DNA of 64,000 nt from [Flexibacter] sp. ATCC 35103 (GCF_001975985.1 NZ_MTQF01000004.1:47971-111970); one strand, 5' to 3'; counted from the stretch's first letter, positions 7,880-15,546 are shown. A program made the numbers and translations. Notes: a model not told the origin generated them from the letters alone.

Positions 7880-8566
7880 TTGAAAAAATTACTTTTAGCC
7901 GAAGACGATTTTGATTTTGCTGCAATTTTAAAACAATATTTAGAACTGCATCAATTTGAAGTAATCTGGGCAGAAAATGGCGAAATAGCTTTAGACTATT
8001 TTAGAAATCAGGCTTTTGACATTTGTATTTTTGATGTCATGATGCCAAAATTAGACGGATTTTCATTGGCCGAAAAAATAATTACAATCAGTCCTGAGAT
8101 TCCGTTTATTTTTCTAACTGCCAGAAAGTTAAAAGAAGACAAAATCATTGGATTAAAACTAGGTGCAGACGATTATATCATAAAACCTTTTGAAGTCGAC
8201 GAACTCGTTCTGCGTTTGCAGAATATTCTAAAGAGAATCGAACAAAGAAGAAGTCTGGACGGAGATACTATAATCGAAATTGGTTCTTATATTTTTGATA
8301 ATGAAAGATTGACCCTAAGCAATAAAAATCATGTCCAGCAGCTTACAGAAATGGAAGCTTCTCTTATTGAATATTTATATCTAAACCATAACCAGTTATT
8401 AAAAAGGGACCAAATTTTAATGTCAGTGTGGAAAAAAGATGATTATTTCTCAGGACGAAGTATGGATGTTTTTATCAGCAGGCTTAGAAAATATTTTAAT
8501 TCAGATCCAAAGATCAGTATTGAAAGCACTCGAAATATTGGTTTAGAATTTAAAATAACTTCCTAA
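7880..8566 (+). CDS. OmpR-family response regulator (TTG start)
   Basis: 228 aa. The N-terminal receiver domain has the acidic pair AEDD, phospho-acceptor Asp52 in FDVMMPK, the Thr of FLTAR and conserved Lys102 in IIKPF. The C-terminal winged helix is of the Trans_reg_C type (LTEMEASLIEYL, RSMDVFISRLRK, IESTRNIGLEF). The start is TTG at 7880. No ATG lies early enough to preserve the first beta strand of the receiver, so TTG is very likely correct. It is the cognate partner of the kinase ending 10 bases upstream. The three AGGTTAAT repeats before the kinase are the best candidate for its binding site. Confidence 0.92.
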   Translation: MKKLLLAEDDFDFAAILKQYLELHQFEVIWAENGEIALDYFRNQAFDICIFDVMMPKLDGFSLAEKIITISPEIPFIFLTARKLKEDKIIGLKLGADDYIIKPFEVDELVLRLQNILKRIEQRRSLDGDTIIEIGSYIFDNERLTLSNKNHVQQLTEMEASLIEYLYLNHNQLLKRDQILMSVWKKDDYFSGRSMDVFISRLRKYFNSDPKISIESTRNIGLEFKITS

Positions 8567-8629
8567 TTTTTACTGTAAATGATATAAGTTTTAAAATCAA
8601 TTGTATAACGTTTCGCATACAAAGCATAA

Positions 8630-8637
8630 TACATTTG
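8630..8637 (+). promoter_or_regulatory. -7 element TACATTTG
   Basis: TACATTTG fits TAnnTTTG. It puts the transcript start near 8643, after the ATG at 8640, and so supports translation of the next gene from the ATG at 8664. No well-spaced -33 TTG is seen. Confidence 0.4.
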
Positions 8638-8663
8638 TAATGAAACATTTAAAACCAAACATC

Positions 8664-8858
8664 ATGAACCTAAAAAGATTTTTCGGAGGATTATTAACAA
8701 TCCTTGGAATAGTTGGTTTGATTTACACAGCAGTTATATTTGCAGGTACTTCAGGCGAAACGAGAGACATTAAATCATTAATTATTTACGGCATATTAGG
8801 TATTGTATTTTTCATGTCAGGAATAAGTTTAGTGCGCGCAACAAAAGACGAAGCATAA
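8664..8858 (+). CDS. Small two-segment membrane protein
   Basis: 64 aa from the ATG at 8664. The frame is open further upstream, to a TTG at 8601 and an ATG at 8640, but the -7 element at 8630-8637 would exclude those. Two hydrophobic segments (GGLLTILGIVGLIYTAVIF and IIYGILGIVFFMSGISLV) are joined by a short charged loop (TSGETRDIK). It resembles small membrane proteins found across Flavobacterium with no assigned function. It follows the two-component operon in the same direction, about 100 bases away, and ends two bases before the convergent ketopantoate reductase gene. Membership of the two-component regulon is possible but unproven. Confidence 0.7.
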   Translation: MNLKRFFGGLLTILGIVGLIYTAVIFAGTSGETRDIKSLIIYGILGIVFFMSGISLVRATKDEA

Positions 8859-8860
8859 AT

Positions 8861-9778
8861 TTAAGACAATAATACATTACTTATTTTTTCGTACAGAGGG
8901 GTTTTTACGCCATATTTCAAACCTTCTTCAACAACAAATTTTGTTAGCGAAGAAGCCTCTATTTTATTACCTGCCAAATAATCTCTGTGCATAGATGAAG
9001 TCGCTTCTTTAGGCGATTTTTCTAGTTTTATGATAGTCTGATTTACAATATCATGCGGTAATTGTAAGCCTTTTGCTTTGGCAACTAATTCGATTTCATG
9101 AAGCAATTCTACATAAATTGCTTTAGAATCCTTATTGCTTAATATGCTACCTATATTTTGGTTTAAATAAGAAGTTGCTGAGGCCAGAGCTGATATAAAA
9201 ATGAATTTTTCCCAAACTGTTTCTTCAATATTATCTGCTAAATAACTTTCGATTTTAGCTTTCTGAAAAATGTTTTGCAACTCGTTTAATTTTGAAAATG
9301 AGGCAGTTTTAGATCCAAAAAATAATTTTTCATAAAAACCAATTTTTCGGATTGTTCCCGGCGAAAAAATCATCGAAATGATATAGACACAACCTTGCAA
9401 AACTTCATTTGACGGAAATATTTTCCTGATCCGTTCCGGTGCATCAACACCATTATATAAGGGGAGAATTGTTGTTTGGGGCGTAATACAGTCTTGTAAC
9501 GAAAGTAAACTTTCCTCAATATCATAGGTTTTGGTTGCGCAGATTAAATAATCTAATTTGCCTATTTCATCCGGATTATTAGAAACTAATTTTGGATAAA
9601 CAACGGTTTCCGAATCATCAGTAATAATTTTCAAGCCGTTTTCAGCAATGGCTTTTTGGGTTTCACCGCGTGCGATAAAAACCACTTCAACCTTATCAGA
9701 CTTATAATATGCTTTTGCTAAAAGTCCGCCAAAATAACCACCTACTCCACCGAGTCCTAAAATTCCAATTTTTGTCAT
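8861..9778 (-). CDS. panE: 2-dehydropantoate 2-reductase (KPR/ApbA family)
   Basis: 305 aa, standard length. It would reduce ketopantoate to pantoate with NADPH in pantothenate and coenzyme A synthesis. Seen are the N-terminal dinucleotide motif GILGLGGVGGYFGG (about residues 5-18), ATKTYD in the first domain and the PLYNGVDAPERI segment. The ETVWEKFIFISALAS helix holds the catalytic Lys, and SSMHRDYLAGNKIE sits near the C-terminus. The gene is isolated and not in a pantothenate operon. KPR-family members also include enzymes acting on other 2-ketoacids, so the exact substrate is by homology. Confidence 0.88.
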   Translation of the reverse strand: MTKIGILGLGGVGGYFGGLLAKAYYKSDKVEVVFIARGETQKAIAENGLKIITDDSETVVYPKLVSNNPDEIGKLDYLICATKTYDIEESLLSLQDCITPQTTILPLYNGVDAPERIRKIFPSNEVLQGCVYIISMIFSPGTIRKIGFYEKLFFGSKTASFSKLNELQNIFQKAKIESYLADNIEETVWEKFIFISALASATSYLNQNIGSILSNKDSKAIYVELLHEIELVAKAKGLQLPHDIVNQTIIKLEKSPKEATSSMHRDYLAGNKIEASSLTKFVVEEGLKYGVKTPLYEKISNVLLS

Positions 9779-9847
9779 AAATTTTATTTTTTAGCCATTA
9801 ATTATTTGTGTGATTTCTCCTCCGTCGAAATGACAAAATTGAGATAA

Positions 9848-9893
9848 AAATCCGCGTTTTCGCAATAGCGAATCCGTAAAATCCGCGTGCCAT
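9848..9893. repeat. GCACGCGGAT dispersed repeat, copy 1
   Basis: Read on the minus strand this is GGCACGCGGAT-TTACGGATTCGCT-GAAAACGCGGATTT. A second copy in the opposite orientation lies at 54565-54620 and differs at only a few positions. It sits in the gap between the ketopantoate reductase and symporter genes. Confidence 0.75.
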
Positions 9894-9904
9894 TCAACGC
9901 AACG

Positions 9905-11155
9905 TTACTTTTCTAAAACAGGATCAAGATTTAGCTCCGTAAAATCATGCTCACTTTTCGAAATTATAATCGTTGCAACTGTATTTCCAATTAAATTAGT
10001 TATCGCTCTTGCTTCACTCATAAATTTATCAACTCCCAATAAAAAAGCCAAACCTTCAACCGGAATTTTATGCAATGCCGTTAAAGTTGATGCCAGAACA
10101 ATAAATCCGCTTCCGGTAACACCTGCCGCGCCTTTTGAGGTAATCATCAGAATCCCGATAACGCTCAGGATTTCGAAAAAACTCAAATGAACATCATATA
10201 ATTGGGCGAGAAATATCACCGACATAGACAAATAAATCGAAGTTCCGTCGAGATTAAAAGAATATCCCGTGGGAATCACCAATCCTACAACCGATTTACT
10301 ACACCCCATTTGTTCCAGTTTTACCATAATACTTGGCAAAGCTGCCTCAGAAGACGATGTTCCCAGAACCAGTAAAAGTTCTTCTTTGATGTATTTTAAA
10401 ATAGAAAGAATACTGATTTTATAATATTTCAGAATACTGCCTAAAATCAGGAATACAAACAACGCCATAGTCAGGTAAACACACAACATCAGTTTGCCAA
10501 GCGGAATCAAAGTCTGTAATCCAAACTTGCCAATTGTATACGCCATTCCGCCAAATGCACCAATTGGCGCAAGATACATGACATATTTCAAGCCCAGAAA
10601 AACCACTTTTGAAAAGCGATCTAAAACCAAAATCGTTTGTTCTCTTTTTTTATAAAAATTCAAAGCGATTCCGCAAATAATTGCTGCGAGTAAAACTTGT
10701 AAGGTAAAATTCGAAAAGAAAAATTCCAGCCAGGAAAAATCTTTTGCTGCACCATTTGTATATTGACTGGCATCACCAAGTGTCAAACCTGATTTATCAA
10801 TTTTTCCGGGTTTAAAAAAATAAGCTACAGCAACACCAATCGCGAGTGCAATTGTCGAAACTACTTCAAAATATCCAAGTGCCTTGACACCAATTCGCCC
10901 TACTTTTTTCAGGTTTCCCATACCTGAAATTCCCAAAACGATCGTAAGAAAGATTATCGGACCAATAAAAATTTTGATAAGTGTTATAAATTTAGCTCCC
11001 AGAATTTCCATTTTCACGCCATTTGCAGGCGAAAAATGTCCCAGTAAGATTCCCTCAATTATAGCAATCAAAACCCAAAAAGTAAGATTGGTAATTATAG
11101 TATAAAAAATACTTTTTTTAGATTTAGCAGTAGGTTTTTGAGAGGTTATATTCAT
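9905..11155 (-). CDS. dctA: Dicarboxylate/amino acid:cation symporter (DAACS, DctA/GltP-like)
   Basis: 416 aa, a multi-pass inner-membrane transporter of the glutamate/dicarboxylate symporter family, which couples uptake to H+ or Na+. The diagnostic signatures are clear: a serine-rich TSSSEAALPSIM reentrant loop and GYSFNLDGTSIYLS in the substrate-binding region, followed by SKGAAGVTGSGF. Family members carry C4-dicarboxylates, glutamate or aspartate. The symbol dctA is by similarity, as glutamate carriers have near-identical motifs. A -7 element TATATTTG lies just upstream at 11178-11185. The N-terminus (QKPTAKSKKS) is basic and cytoplasmic. Confidence 0.87.
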   Translation of the reverse strand: MNITSQKPTAKSKKSIFYTIITNLTFWVLIAIIEGILLGHFSPANGVKMEILGAKFITLIKIFIGPIIFLTIVLGISGMGNLKKVGRIGVKALGYFEVVSTIALAIGVAVAYFFKPGKIDKSGLTLGDASQYTNGAAKDFSWLEFFFSNFTLQVLLAAIICGIALNFYKKREQTILVLDRFSKVVFLGLKYVMYLAPIGAFGGMAYTIGKFGLQTLIPLGKLMLCVYLTMALFVFLILGSILKYYKISILSILKYIKEELLLVLGTSSSEAALPSIMVKLEQMGCSKSVVGLVIPTGYSFNLDGTSIYLSMSVIFLAQLYDVHLSFFEILSVIGILMITSKGAAGVTGSGFIVLASTLTALHKIPVEGLAFLLGVDKFMSEARAITNLIGNTVATIIISKSEHDFTELNLDPVLEK

Positions 11156-11177
11156 GAAAGTAGATTAGAGAGTTTCA

Positions 11178-11185
11178 CAAATATA
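11178..11185 (-). promoter_or_regulatory. -7 element for the symporter gene
   Basis: CAAATATA on plus reads TATATTTG on minus (TAnnTTTG). It is placed to start transcription near 11171, 16 bases before the ATG. The -33 region would lie inside the 3' end of the RNase P RNA gene, and no TTG is seen there. Confidence 0.45.
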
Positions 11186-11191
11186 TAAAAA

Positions 11192-11502
11192 ATGCAGACC
11201 TGTAAGCCGGATTCTGTCCCTGATAAATCAGAGCCTTATCATTTATCTAGATCCCGCATTACTACGAGACTCAAGCTACCTACCCTTCAACAACGGACGA
11301 GAAGCCCTTAAATGCTGATATACTTGGTATTTCACCGCATAGAGTTTACCTGGTTTCACTACAGCATTACCTGTACATACTTTCTGTTGCACTTGTCCTT
11401 GCGTTATTTCTAACACCGACGGGTGTTACCCGCTATGCTTCTCTGTGGTGTCCGGACTTTCCTCCCTCCCAATAAATCAGGACGACGATAAGGCGGTCTG
11501 CG
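11192..11502 (-). ncRNA. rnpB: RNase P RNA (bacterial, class A)
   Basis: Catalytic RNA that removes tRNA 5' leaders, transcribed on minus. The conserved 5' block GAGGAAAGTCCGGAC is the complement of 11452-11466. The conserved 3' block ACAGAATCCGGCTTAC is the complement of 11203-11218. The closing P1 helix pairs GCAGACC (11501-11495) with GGTCTGC (11200-11194), which fixes both ends within a few bases. The internal ACACCGACGGG-type sequence is also present. A -7 element TACTTTTG at 11506-11513 on minus matches the predicted 5' end. The 3' end runs into a T-rich stretch. At about 311 nt the length is typical. Confidence 0.95.
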
Positions 11503-11505
11503 GCG

Positions 11506-11513
11506 CAAAAGTA
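11506..11513 (-). promoter_or_regulatory. -7 promoter element of rnpB
   Basis: CAAAAGTA on plus reads TACTTTTG on minus (TAnnTTTG). It lies 4-5 bases before the P1 helix, consistent with transcription starting at the mature 5' end. Confidence 0.55.
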
Positions 11514-11627
11514 GCGATTTATCTACTAAGAATAATGATTTTAAATTTTAGATTTTAGCCTCATTTTCATAATGATTTAATTTTAAATTAGTTATCTTTA
11601 AAATCCATAATTTTAAATTCAATTATC

Positions 11628-11921
11628 ATGACTAGAATGTATCATTACGCAACTGTTTCAAAAGCTCTGGATCAATTACATGAAAAAGGATTTACTTGTG
11701 ACTTTAATCTAAACTCAGAAATGATTAAAAAAAATCCTGAAAAATTTGAAATTGTACATGTGTATCGATACGAAGGGGATTCAGATCCCGGCGATGAGGC
11801 GGTTGTATACGGAATTAAATCAAATAACGGAAAAAAAGGCGTGTATGTAGCAGGCTTCTCAGCTGATTCTGATCAGGAAACTGCCAAGTTTTTATCCGAT
11901 TTGAGTATTAAAGGAAGATGA
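11628..11921 (+). CDS. Small conserved flavobacterial protein, unknown function
   Basis: 97 aa, soluble and acidic, with no signal peptide. It starts [17 protein letters not shown]. Relatives in flavobacterial genomes are often labelled phosphoribosylpyrophosphate synthetase. This protein has neither the length nor the PRPP-binding loop of that enzyme, so the label should not be used. Visible pattern: an N-terminal helix, then beta-rich segments ([34 protein letters not shown]) and a C-terminal helix. It stands alone between the RNase P RNA gene and a palindromic terminator. Confidence 0.75.
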   Translation: MTRMYHYATVSKALDQLHEKGFTCDFNLNSEMIKKNPEKFEIVHVYRYEGDSDPGDEAVVYGIKSNNGKKGVYVAGFSADSDQETAKFLSDLSIKGR

Positions 11922-11927
11922 TAATAA

Positions 11928-11955
11928 GTCGCTGAGTAAAAATTTTACTCAGCGA
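11928..11955. terminator. Perfect palindrome between convergent genes
   Basis: GTCGCTGAGTAAAA and its exact reverse complement are adjacent (11928-11955), between the converging genes ending at 11921 and 11966. There is no long T-run on either side, but the position suits a shared bidirectional terminator. Confidence 0.6.
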
Positions 11956-11965
11956 CATAAAATGT

Positions 11966-12289
11966 TTAAGCGGTTATTTTCAAACTATTGATTTTACCAT
12001 CTTTTAATTCAAAGTGATATTTTAAAACAATAGGACTTCCTTCAAAAGTTCCTGTGCCTTTTGTAGTCAGTATGTTTGTTGTGTTACTTGTCGCAAACTC
12101 TAATACTTCAAGTTGAGTCTGATACATTTTATTGGTCTTTTCATTCCATTTCATTATTTCATCCGGACCTTTGTGTATTTCATTTTCATCATACACTAAA
12201 GCTGTGTCCGAGAAACATTCTGAATAAGCTTTGCTGTCAAAATCTGCCTGTGCTTTAAGCAGCTCTAAAATTATAACGGGTAAATTCAT
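11966..12289 (-). CDS. Nuclear transport factor 2 / SnoaL-like protein
   Basis: 107 aa, the size of a single cone-shaped NTF2-like domain. The pattern fits the fold: an N-terminal helix (PVIILELLKAQADFDSKAYSECFS), DTALVYDENEIHKGPDEIMKWNEKT, then a curved sheet ending FELKDGKINSLKITA. Members bind small ligands or act as isomerases, and no catalytic residue can be assigned here. It lies 31 bases after the SDR oxidoreductase gene on the same strand, so the two are probably co-transcribed. Both may belong to the response controlled by the divergent HxlR regulator. Confidence 0.75.
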   Translation of the reverse strand: MNLPVIILELLKAQADFDSKAYSECFSDTALVYDENEIHKGPDEIMKWNEKTNKMYQTQLEVLEFATSNTTNILTTKGTGTFEGSPIVLKYHFELKDGKINSLKITA

Positions 12290-12320
12290 CTCTTTTGTTT
12301 GTACTAGTTTTCATTAAATT

Positions 12321-13115
12321 TTAAATCGTAGGAATCGTTCCGCCATCAATTACAAACTCAGTTCCTGTAAGATAGTTGGCTCGCGGCGAAACCAGAAAAC
12401 CAATTAGTTCTGCTACTTCTTCTGGTTTTGCAGGTCTGCCAAACGGTATGCCACCCAACGCATCCATAACACTTTGAGTTGCTTCTTCGACTGTACTATT
12501 TGAGCTTTCTGCAATTCTTTCCATCATTCGGTTTGCTGATGTTGTCATGATCCATCCCGGTGAAACCGTAAGTACGCGGACTCCTTTTGGAGAAACTTCA
12601 TTAGACAAACTCTTGCTATAATTAATTAATCCTGCTTTTGCTGCTGCATAAGGCAAAGTCGAATCAAATAAGGGCAATTTTCCCTGAATGGAAGCAATGT
12701 GAATAATAACACCTGTTTTTTGTTCTATCATTCCGGGCAAAAAACCTCTGTCTAACCTTACAGGTGCAAACAAATTCGCCTGAAAAGTACGCTCCCAGTC
12801 TGCTTCTTTTAAAACTTCAAAACCACCGCCGGGAGTTTCTGAACTGCCCAGATTATTAATCAGGATATCAAGTTTGCCAAAGTTTGTTTTTATCTCTTCA
12901 ATAACTTTTTCTGTACCACTTGAAGTACTCAAATCTGCCGAAATAAAATGCATTCCTTCATTCTCAAACTCAGGTTTGTTTCTTGCCGTAATAATTACCG
13001 TTGCACCGGCTTGCAATAATCGTTCAGCAATTGCTTTTCCTGCTCCTTTTGTTCCGCCTGTTACCAAAGCAGTTTTGCCCGATAACTCCTTATTAAAATT
13101 AAATTCTTTTTCCAT
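12321..13115 (-). CDS. SDR family oxidoreductase
   Basis: 264 aa from the ATG at 13115. The frame runs on to a TTG at 13166, but those residues precede the normal N-terminus. Classical short-chain dehydrogenase: nucleotide motif TGGTKGAGKAIA, NNLGS (an NNAG variant), a Ser in IHIASIQG, the catalytic YAAAK and PGWIMT, ending TGTEFVIDGG. The segment between the Ser and Tyr motifs is normal, so it should be active with NAD(P)H. The substrate is unknown. It is divergent from the HxlR regulator at 13244, the usual layout for an HxlR-controlled reductase responding to electrophiles or quinones, and is followed by an NTF2-like gene. Confidence 0.9.
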   Translation of the reverse strand: MEKEFNFNKELSGKTALVTGGTKGAGKAIAERLLQAGATVIITARNKPEFENEGMHFISADLSTSSGTEKVIEEIKTNFGKLDILINNLGSSETPGGGFEVLKEADWERTFQANLFAPVRLDRGFLPGMIEQKTGVIIHIASIQGKLPLFDSTLPYAAAKAGLINYSKSLSNEVSPKGVRVLTVSPGWIMTTSANRMMERIAESSNSTVEEATQSVMDALGGIPFGRPAKPEEVAELIGFLVSPRANYLTGTEFVIDGGTIPTI

Positions 13116-13207
13116 GTTGTTTGTTTTATACAGGACAAATTTCGACAGTATCACGGGTTCCCACAATTACGGAAAACCGAATTGCATAGGGATAAATTTT
13201 TCTCCTA

Positions 13208-13238
13208 TTGTACAGTTTAGAACATTAAGTTAAATTTG
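13208..13238 (+). promoter_or_regulatory. Canonical promoter of the HxlR gene (leaderless mRNA likely)
   Basis: TTG 13208-13210, a 20-bp spacer, then TAAATTTG 13231-13238. The predicted start falls on or within a few bases of the ATG at 13244, so the message would have almost no leader. Confidence 0.65.
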
Positions 13239-13243
13239 TATAT

Positions 13244-13614
13244 ATGTATGAAAGAAAAATTCCTTTGAACTTAAATTGTGGCCTGGACCTGATTGGAGAA
13301 GTGCTTTACGGCAAATGGAAAATTCGTTTGCTATGGTTCATCAATGAAGGATTTCAGCGACCAAGCGAACTACAACGAAAAATTCCGGATGCTTCCAGAA
13401 GAGTTCTGAATATTCAGTTAAAAGAACTGGAACAACATGCATTAGTATCCAAATTATTTATGCACAAATGCCGCCCAAAGTCGAATACAGCCTGACCGAT
13501 TTTGGAAAAACAATCATACCAATAATTTCTGATTTAGGAAACTGGGGAGATAAAAATCAGGAGCGTTTAAGAGAATCTATTCTTAAAGAACCTTTAAGTG
13601 ATAATGCTGAATAA
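13244..13614 (+). pseudogene. HxlR-family transcriptional regulator, frameshifted
   Basis: The first frame (13244-13495) gives an HxlR-type winged helix (LIGEVLYGKWKIRLLWFI, RRVLNIQLKELEQHALVSK) and then reads into non-family residues and a stop. The true continuation (IYAQMPPKVEYSLTDFGK..IISDLGNWGD) is in another frame up to 13614. Adding one A to the AAA at 13451-13453 restores a continuous protein of about 123 aa, normal for the family. It is therefore either a recent 1-bp loss in an A-run or a sequencing error. The cut falls in the wing, so the short product would lack the end of the wing and the dimerisation helix. It is divergent from the SDR gene it presumably controls. Confidence 0.85.
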
Positions 13615-13828
13615 TTTTTCCAGAAGGTATACTGCTTATTCATTACAAACGAAGTTCATTGAACTTCTATTAAAATAAAAGTAACCTTTTTTTGTACGCG
13701 GCGGGAGACACAAAAGAATTTCCTGTTCTATCATAAGGCTGGAGATTTAGCATCTATAAGAGAATTTACGCTTGGTCTCATTATTCGAAATGACAAAATG
13801 AGAGCAAAATTTGCCTAAATTCTGAAAT

Positions 13829-14122
13829 TTAAAACTTACTTTTCAAATCCATTCTTCTATGGAGAATTCTAATAATTTCAACTTCACTATTTGAAATAAT
13901 CTGATAAAAAATTATGTGTTCATTTGATTTAAAACCTAATAATTTATCTGTTATGTTATCATATTTTTTACCAAGATTTGGATTTTCTGCTATTTCCTTA
14001 CATGAATTTAAAAGTAAAGGATAATATTTATCAGCCTGACTTTCTGACCATTCATCATAAGTATAATTCCAAATATTGGTTAAATCTTCAACTGCTTTAT
14101 TGGTTAAATGATATTTATTCAT
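13829..14122 (-). CDS. parE: RelE/ParE family toxin of a type II toxin-antitoxin pair
   Basis: 97 aa, typical ParE/RelE size. The pattern fits the family: LTNKAVEDLTNIWNYTYDEWSESQADKYY at the N-terminus, GKKYDNITDKLLGFKSNEHIIFYQI in the middle and the closing sheet VEIIRILHRRMDLKSKF. The end IIRILHRRMD is strongly ParE-like, and ParE toxins block DNA gyrase. Its start overlaps the antitoxin gene by 8 bases, so the two are translated together, antitoxin first. The frame is intact. Confidence 0.9.
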   Translation of the reverse strand: MNKYHLTNKAVEDLTNIWNYTYDEWSESQADKYYPLLLNSCKEIAENPNLGKKYDNITDKLLGFKSNEHIIFYQIISNSEVEIIRILHRRMDLKSKF

Positions 14123-14363
14123 TTTTTCGCTTCGCTTTTAAACTTTCAAGATGTTTTTTTGCATCGAAGTTTTCTGCACGTCCACTGTCAATTCCGTCCT
14201 GAATTGCTTTCTTTAAGATAATTAGTTTATTTTCTTCTTCTTCCAAAAGACGTAATCCGGCTCTAACAACTTCGCTTACGTTTTTAAATCTTCCTTCGGC
14301 AAGACTATTTTCAATGAAGTTCTCAAAATGATTTCCTAGTGATATTGAAGTATTTCGTCCCAT
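14115..14363 (-). CDS. parD: ParD-like ribbon-helix-helix antitoxin
   Basis: 82 aa. The N-terminal ribbon-helix-helix (NTSISLGNHFENFIENSLAEGRFKNVSEVVRAGLRLLEE) is characteristic of CC2985-type ParD antitoxins. The charged C-terminus (AIQDGIDSGRAENFDAKKHLESLKAKRKNE) is the toxin-binding part. It overlaps the toxin gene by 8 bases. A perfect operator-like palindrome sits on its promoter at 14388-14406, fitting autoregulation by the ParD dimer. Confidence 0.92.
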   Translation of the reverse strand: MGRNTSISLGNHFENFIENSLAEGRFKNVSEVVRAGLRLLEEEENKLIILKKAIQDGIDSGRAENFDAKKHLESLKAKRKNE

Positions 14364-14383
14364 AGCAATTTTATAAATTCATC

Positions 14384-14413
14384 CAAAGTTACCAATTTTT
14401 GGTAACATTTCAA
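14384..14413 (-). promoter_or_regulatory. parDE promoter with overlapping operator palindrome
   Basis: On minus: TTG (14413-14411), a 19-bp spacer, TAACTTTG (14391-14384). The palindrome GTTACC-N7-GGTAAC (14388-14406) overlaps the -7 element and spacer. A bound ParD dimer would block the promoter. The predicted leader is about 15 bases. Confidence 0.75.
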
Positions 14414-14499
14414 AAGTATTATTATTTGTAATTTCTATCTGTGTTCACTTTACATAAAATTTTTCTCCTAATACTCTATAAGGAAAGGATTTAAAACTA

Positions 14500-14529
14500 A
14501 AAAAGTCCATCATAAGACGGACTTTTTAT
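14500..14529 (-). terminator. Terminator of the BON/LysM operon
   Basis: AAAAGTCC / GGACTTTT inverted repeat with a 10-base loop. On minus it is followed by a T-run, just past the LysM gene stop at 14547. Confidence 0.75.
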
Positions 14530-14546
14530 AACGACGCATAAATAAA

Positions 14547-14918
14547 TTATGCTGTTGGTATTTTTAATTTCCACCCTGGTTGAATCAGGTCAGGATTTTT
14601 AATAACATCTTTATTGGCTTCGTAAATTGCCTGCCATGAAACACCATGTGCTTTTCCTATTTTAGACAATGAATCGCCACCTTTTACAGTATATTCTGTT
14701 GTTGTTCCTTCAGCCACTTCAATATTCATTACTACATCAGCCGATCTGAATTCAGGATCTATTTTTCCGTAAGCATTCCAAAGTTTTTCTTTGTCTTCTG
14801 CAGATTTTGCCTTACCATCAACATACAATACATTGTCTTGTTCTCTAATTTGCAAATTAGATATTCCTAAATTAGTGGCTAAATCTGTTAATTCTTTGTA
14901 TTTATCTTTTAAACTCAT
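14547..14918 (-). CDS. LysM domain protein with N-terminal BON-like domain (Kbp/YgaU-like)
   Basis: 123 aa. The N-terminal half (residues about 5-65, LGISNLQIREQDNVLYVDGKA) is BON-like. The C-terminal LysM repeat (about 74-121) reads TEYTVKGGDSLSKIGKAHGVSW through PDLIQPGWKLKIP. This BON-LysM order matches E. coli Kbp (YgaU), a small cytoplasmic K+-sensing and stress protein. There is no signal peptide, so despite the LysM domain it is probably cytoplasmic. It lies 7 bases after a BON-domain lipoprotein gene in the same operon and ends at a clear terminator. Potassium binding is by similarity only. Confidence 0.85.
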   Translation of the reverse strand: MSLKDKYKELTDLATNLGISNLQIREQDNVLYVDGKAKSAEDKEKLWNAYGKIDPEFRSADVVMNIEVAEGTTTEYTVKGGDSLSKIGKAHGVSWQAIYEANKDVIKNPDLIQPGWKLKIPTA

Positions 14919-14925
14919 AGCGACA

Positions 14926-15405
14926 TTATTTAATAGTTAATTTATTTTCTACCTTTTTAGGTTTCAATTCCTGTACACTTTTTATCAAATTAGGCAATTG
15001 GTCTTTTTTGATATCTCCTGTAAGTGTTACCACACCATCCTTAACTGTAGCTGTTACACCATTATAAGTTTTCACCACATCATTTACCGAAGTATTTAAA
15101 ACACTATCAGCATTAATTTCAACCGGAGCTTCTGTTGCTACAGGTTCCGGAGCTGGAATTTCGCAGTTGTTTACAACTGTTTTAACCCCTTTAACTCCTT
15201 TTACAATACTTTCAGCATTTTGTTTTACTGTTTCATCGTTACAAGTTCCTGAAATAGTTGCTACTCCTTTTACAACAGATACTTCTACTCCCGGAAGACC
15301 GCTAATCTTTGCAGAAATCTCTTTTTGAATATCCGCATCTTTTGGTCCACAAGCCACCAATGTTACGGCAAGCACCATCCCCAATAAAATAGATTTAATT
15401 TTCAT
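14926..15405 (-). CDS. BON domain lipoprotein (OsmY-like)
   Basis: 159 aa. A lipoprotein signal peptide ends at the lipobox LVAC-GPKD (Cys about residue 19), so it is anchored in an envelope membrane. Two BON domains follow: about residues 25-85 (EISAKISGLPGVEVSVVKGVATISG) and about 100-158 (VNDVVKTYNGVTATVKDGVVTLTGD), joined by a Pro/Glu-rich linker. BON domains bind phospholipid and are found in osmotic-stress proteins such as OsmY. It is paired with a BON-LysM protein 7 bases downstream, suggesting an envelope stress operon. Confidence 0.85.
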   Translation of the reverse strand: MKIKSILLGMVLAVTLVACGPKDADIQKEISAKISGLPGVEVSVVKGVATISGTCNDETVKQNAESIVKGVKGVKTVVNNCEIPAPEPVATEAPVEINADSVLNTSVNDVVKTYNGVTATVKDGVVTLTGDIKKDQLPNLIKSVQELKPKKVENKLTIK

Positions 15406-15517
15406 AATGATATTTTTTTAGTATTAAACATATAAAATTAAACGAATAAAAATACTAAATATTACATAATAATCCTACAATTTTTACACTATTCACATTC
15501 TTGCGATTTACAGATAT

Positions 15518-15546
15518 AAAAAATCCTGAATTTAGAGATTCAGGAC
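15518..15546 (-). terminator. Terminator after the 34-residue membrane peptide gene
   Basis: The stem TCCTGAAT/ATTCAGGA (15524-15545), followed on minus by a T-run, lies 58 bases past the stop of the small frame at 15603. It separates that transcript from the BON/LysM operon. Confidence 0.7.

Noticed and set aside
13116..13166. Longer N-terminus for the SDR protein from a TTG
   Set aside because: The extra residues precede the normal first strand and lie in the divergent promoter region; an ATG at 13115 fits.
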